Part shown: in pieces, positions 63,808 through 64,000 of the stretch | Layout of the letters: each line of letters starts with the position of its first letter | Position numbering within the stretch: the stretch's first letter is position 1 | NCBI GenBank assembly: GCA_964019425.1 | Contig: OZ025782.1 | Location: 496,001-560,000 of the forward strand | Length of the DNA stretch: 64,000 nucleotides | Source: Flectonema sp. DT1601 | Lineage: Eukaryota; Euglenozoa; Diplonemea; Diplonemida; Diplonemidae | Direction: 5' to 3' | Made by a program: the position numbers and the translations under genes | Notes under the pieces: model-generated | The model's input: only the letters and a program-made list of their open reading frames with translations | Database searches by the model: none | Told to the model about the DNA's origin: nothing

Positions 63808-64000
63808 ATGCGCGTGCTACTGCGAGGCAGTGCTCTCACTAAACAGCGTGGGAGAGCGTGGATAATGAATAAACTGGACTGGACTGAAGACTGGGACTTA
63901 GACGTATCGGATTCCACTACACCACTGACTTCAGAAGTACTTGAGAAGATCAGAGCTGTTCCAATCGAAACAGCTCATGTACAACAACAGATGAAATCTT
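63808..64000 (+). CDS. Hypothetical protein, N-terminal part (runs off the window)
   Basis: Open from the ATG at 63808 to the window end (64 codons). The N-terminus MRVLLRGSALTKQRGRAW is basic with no acidic residue, like a mitochondrial presequence. It is followed by an acidic segment (NKLDWTEDWDLDVSDS). An AG sits 4 nt before the start (ATTATCAG), again suggesting a trans-splice or splice acceptor. Family not recognised; too short to assign. Confidence 0.55.
   Translation, partial: MRVLLRGSALTKQRGRAWIMNKLDWTEDWDLDVSDSTTPLTSEVLEKIRAVPIETAHVQQQMKS

Overview
The window is nuclear DNA of a eukaryote, most likely a protist. About 59 kb is nested mobile elements and satellite DNA; a short gene-bearing segment lies at the right end (about 59.8-64 kb). 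The host genes are compact. One carries a clear 77-nt GT-AG intron, strands change gene by gene, and AGs sit 4 to 27 nt before the start codons. The tyrosine-recombinase (YR) retroelements have the order gag, YR, RT-RNase H with split direct repeats, an order known to me from the VIPER/TATE elements of kinetoplastids. That hints at a euglenozoan or relative, but it is inference only.

Layout. 1-27.6 kb: a head-to-tail array of four copies of one YR retroelement. Copies 2 and 3 are separated by a 1,282-bp spacer that recurs between copies 3 and 4. The array is disturbed by an I/ingi-like LINE (598-6590), a 5'-truncated second LINE (9267-10467), and several copies of a retroposon here called E. 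27.6-51.4 kb: an 11-kb minus-strand LINE with R2-type architecture (zinc fingers, RT, CCHC, restriction-like endonuclease, long coiled-coil C-terminus). Its 3' tail contains a unique part, a VNTR, a multi-kilobase satellite array and a conserved terminal block (T). A second, 5'-truncated copy follows in the opposite orientation, then further copies that consist only of satellite plus T. 48.86-49.72 kb: a DNA element with terminal inverted repeats and TA duplications, filled with G/C-rich palindromes. 51.4-59.5 kb: a patchwork of broken E copies, tRNA-like sequences, a 37-bp-TIR element, a 1.1-kb segmental repeat and coding-like debris. 59.8-64 kb: 2-amino-3-ketobutyrate CoA ligase, a VTT/DedA-like membrane protein with one intron, a minus-strand exon of unknown function, a membrane-anchored J-domain protein, and the start of one more gene.

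How the parts relate. The most interesting reading is that the R2-type LINE carries satellite arrays inside its own 3' tail and spreads them by target-primed reverse transcription. All its copies share the terminal block T but begin at different points. E copies show the same pattern, and their 3' end carries a stem-loop with the same loop as T and two compensatory base-pair changes in the stem. E therefore looks like a non-autonomous passenger of that LINE. Two places show two insertions joined 5' to 5', as if two RNAs had been copied from the two nicks of one target.
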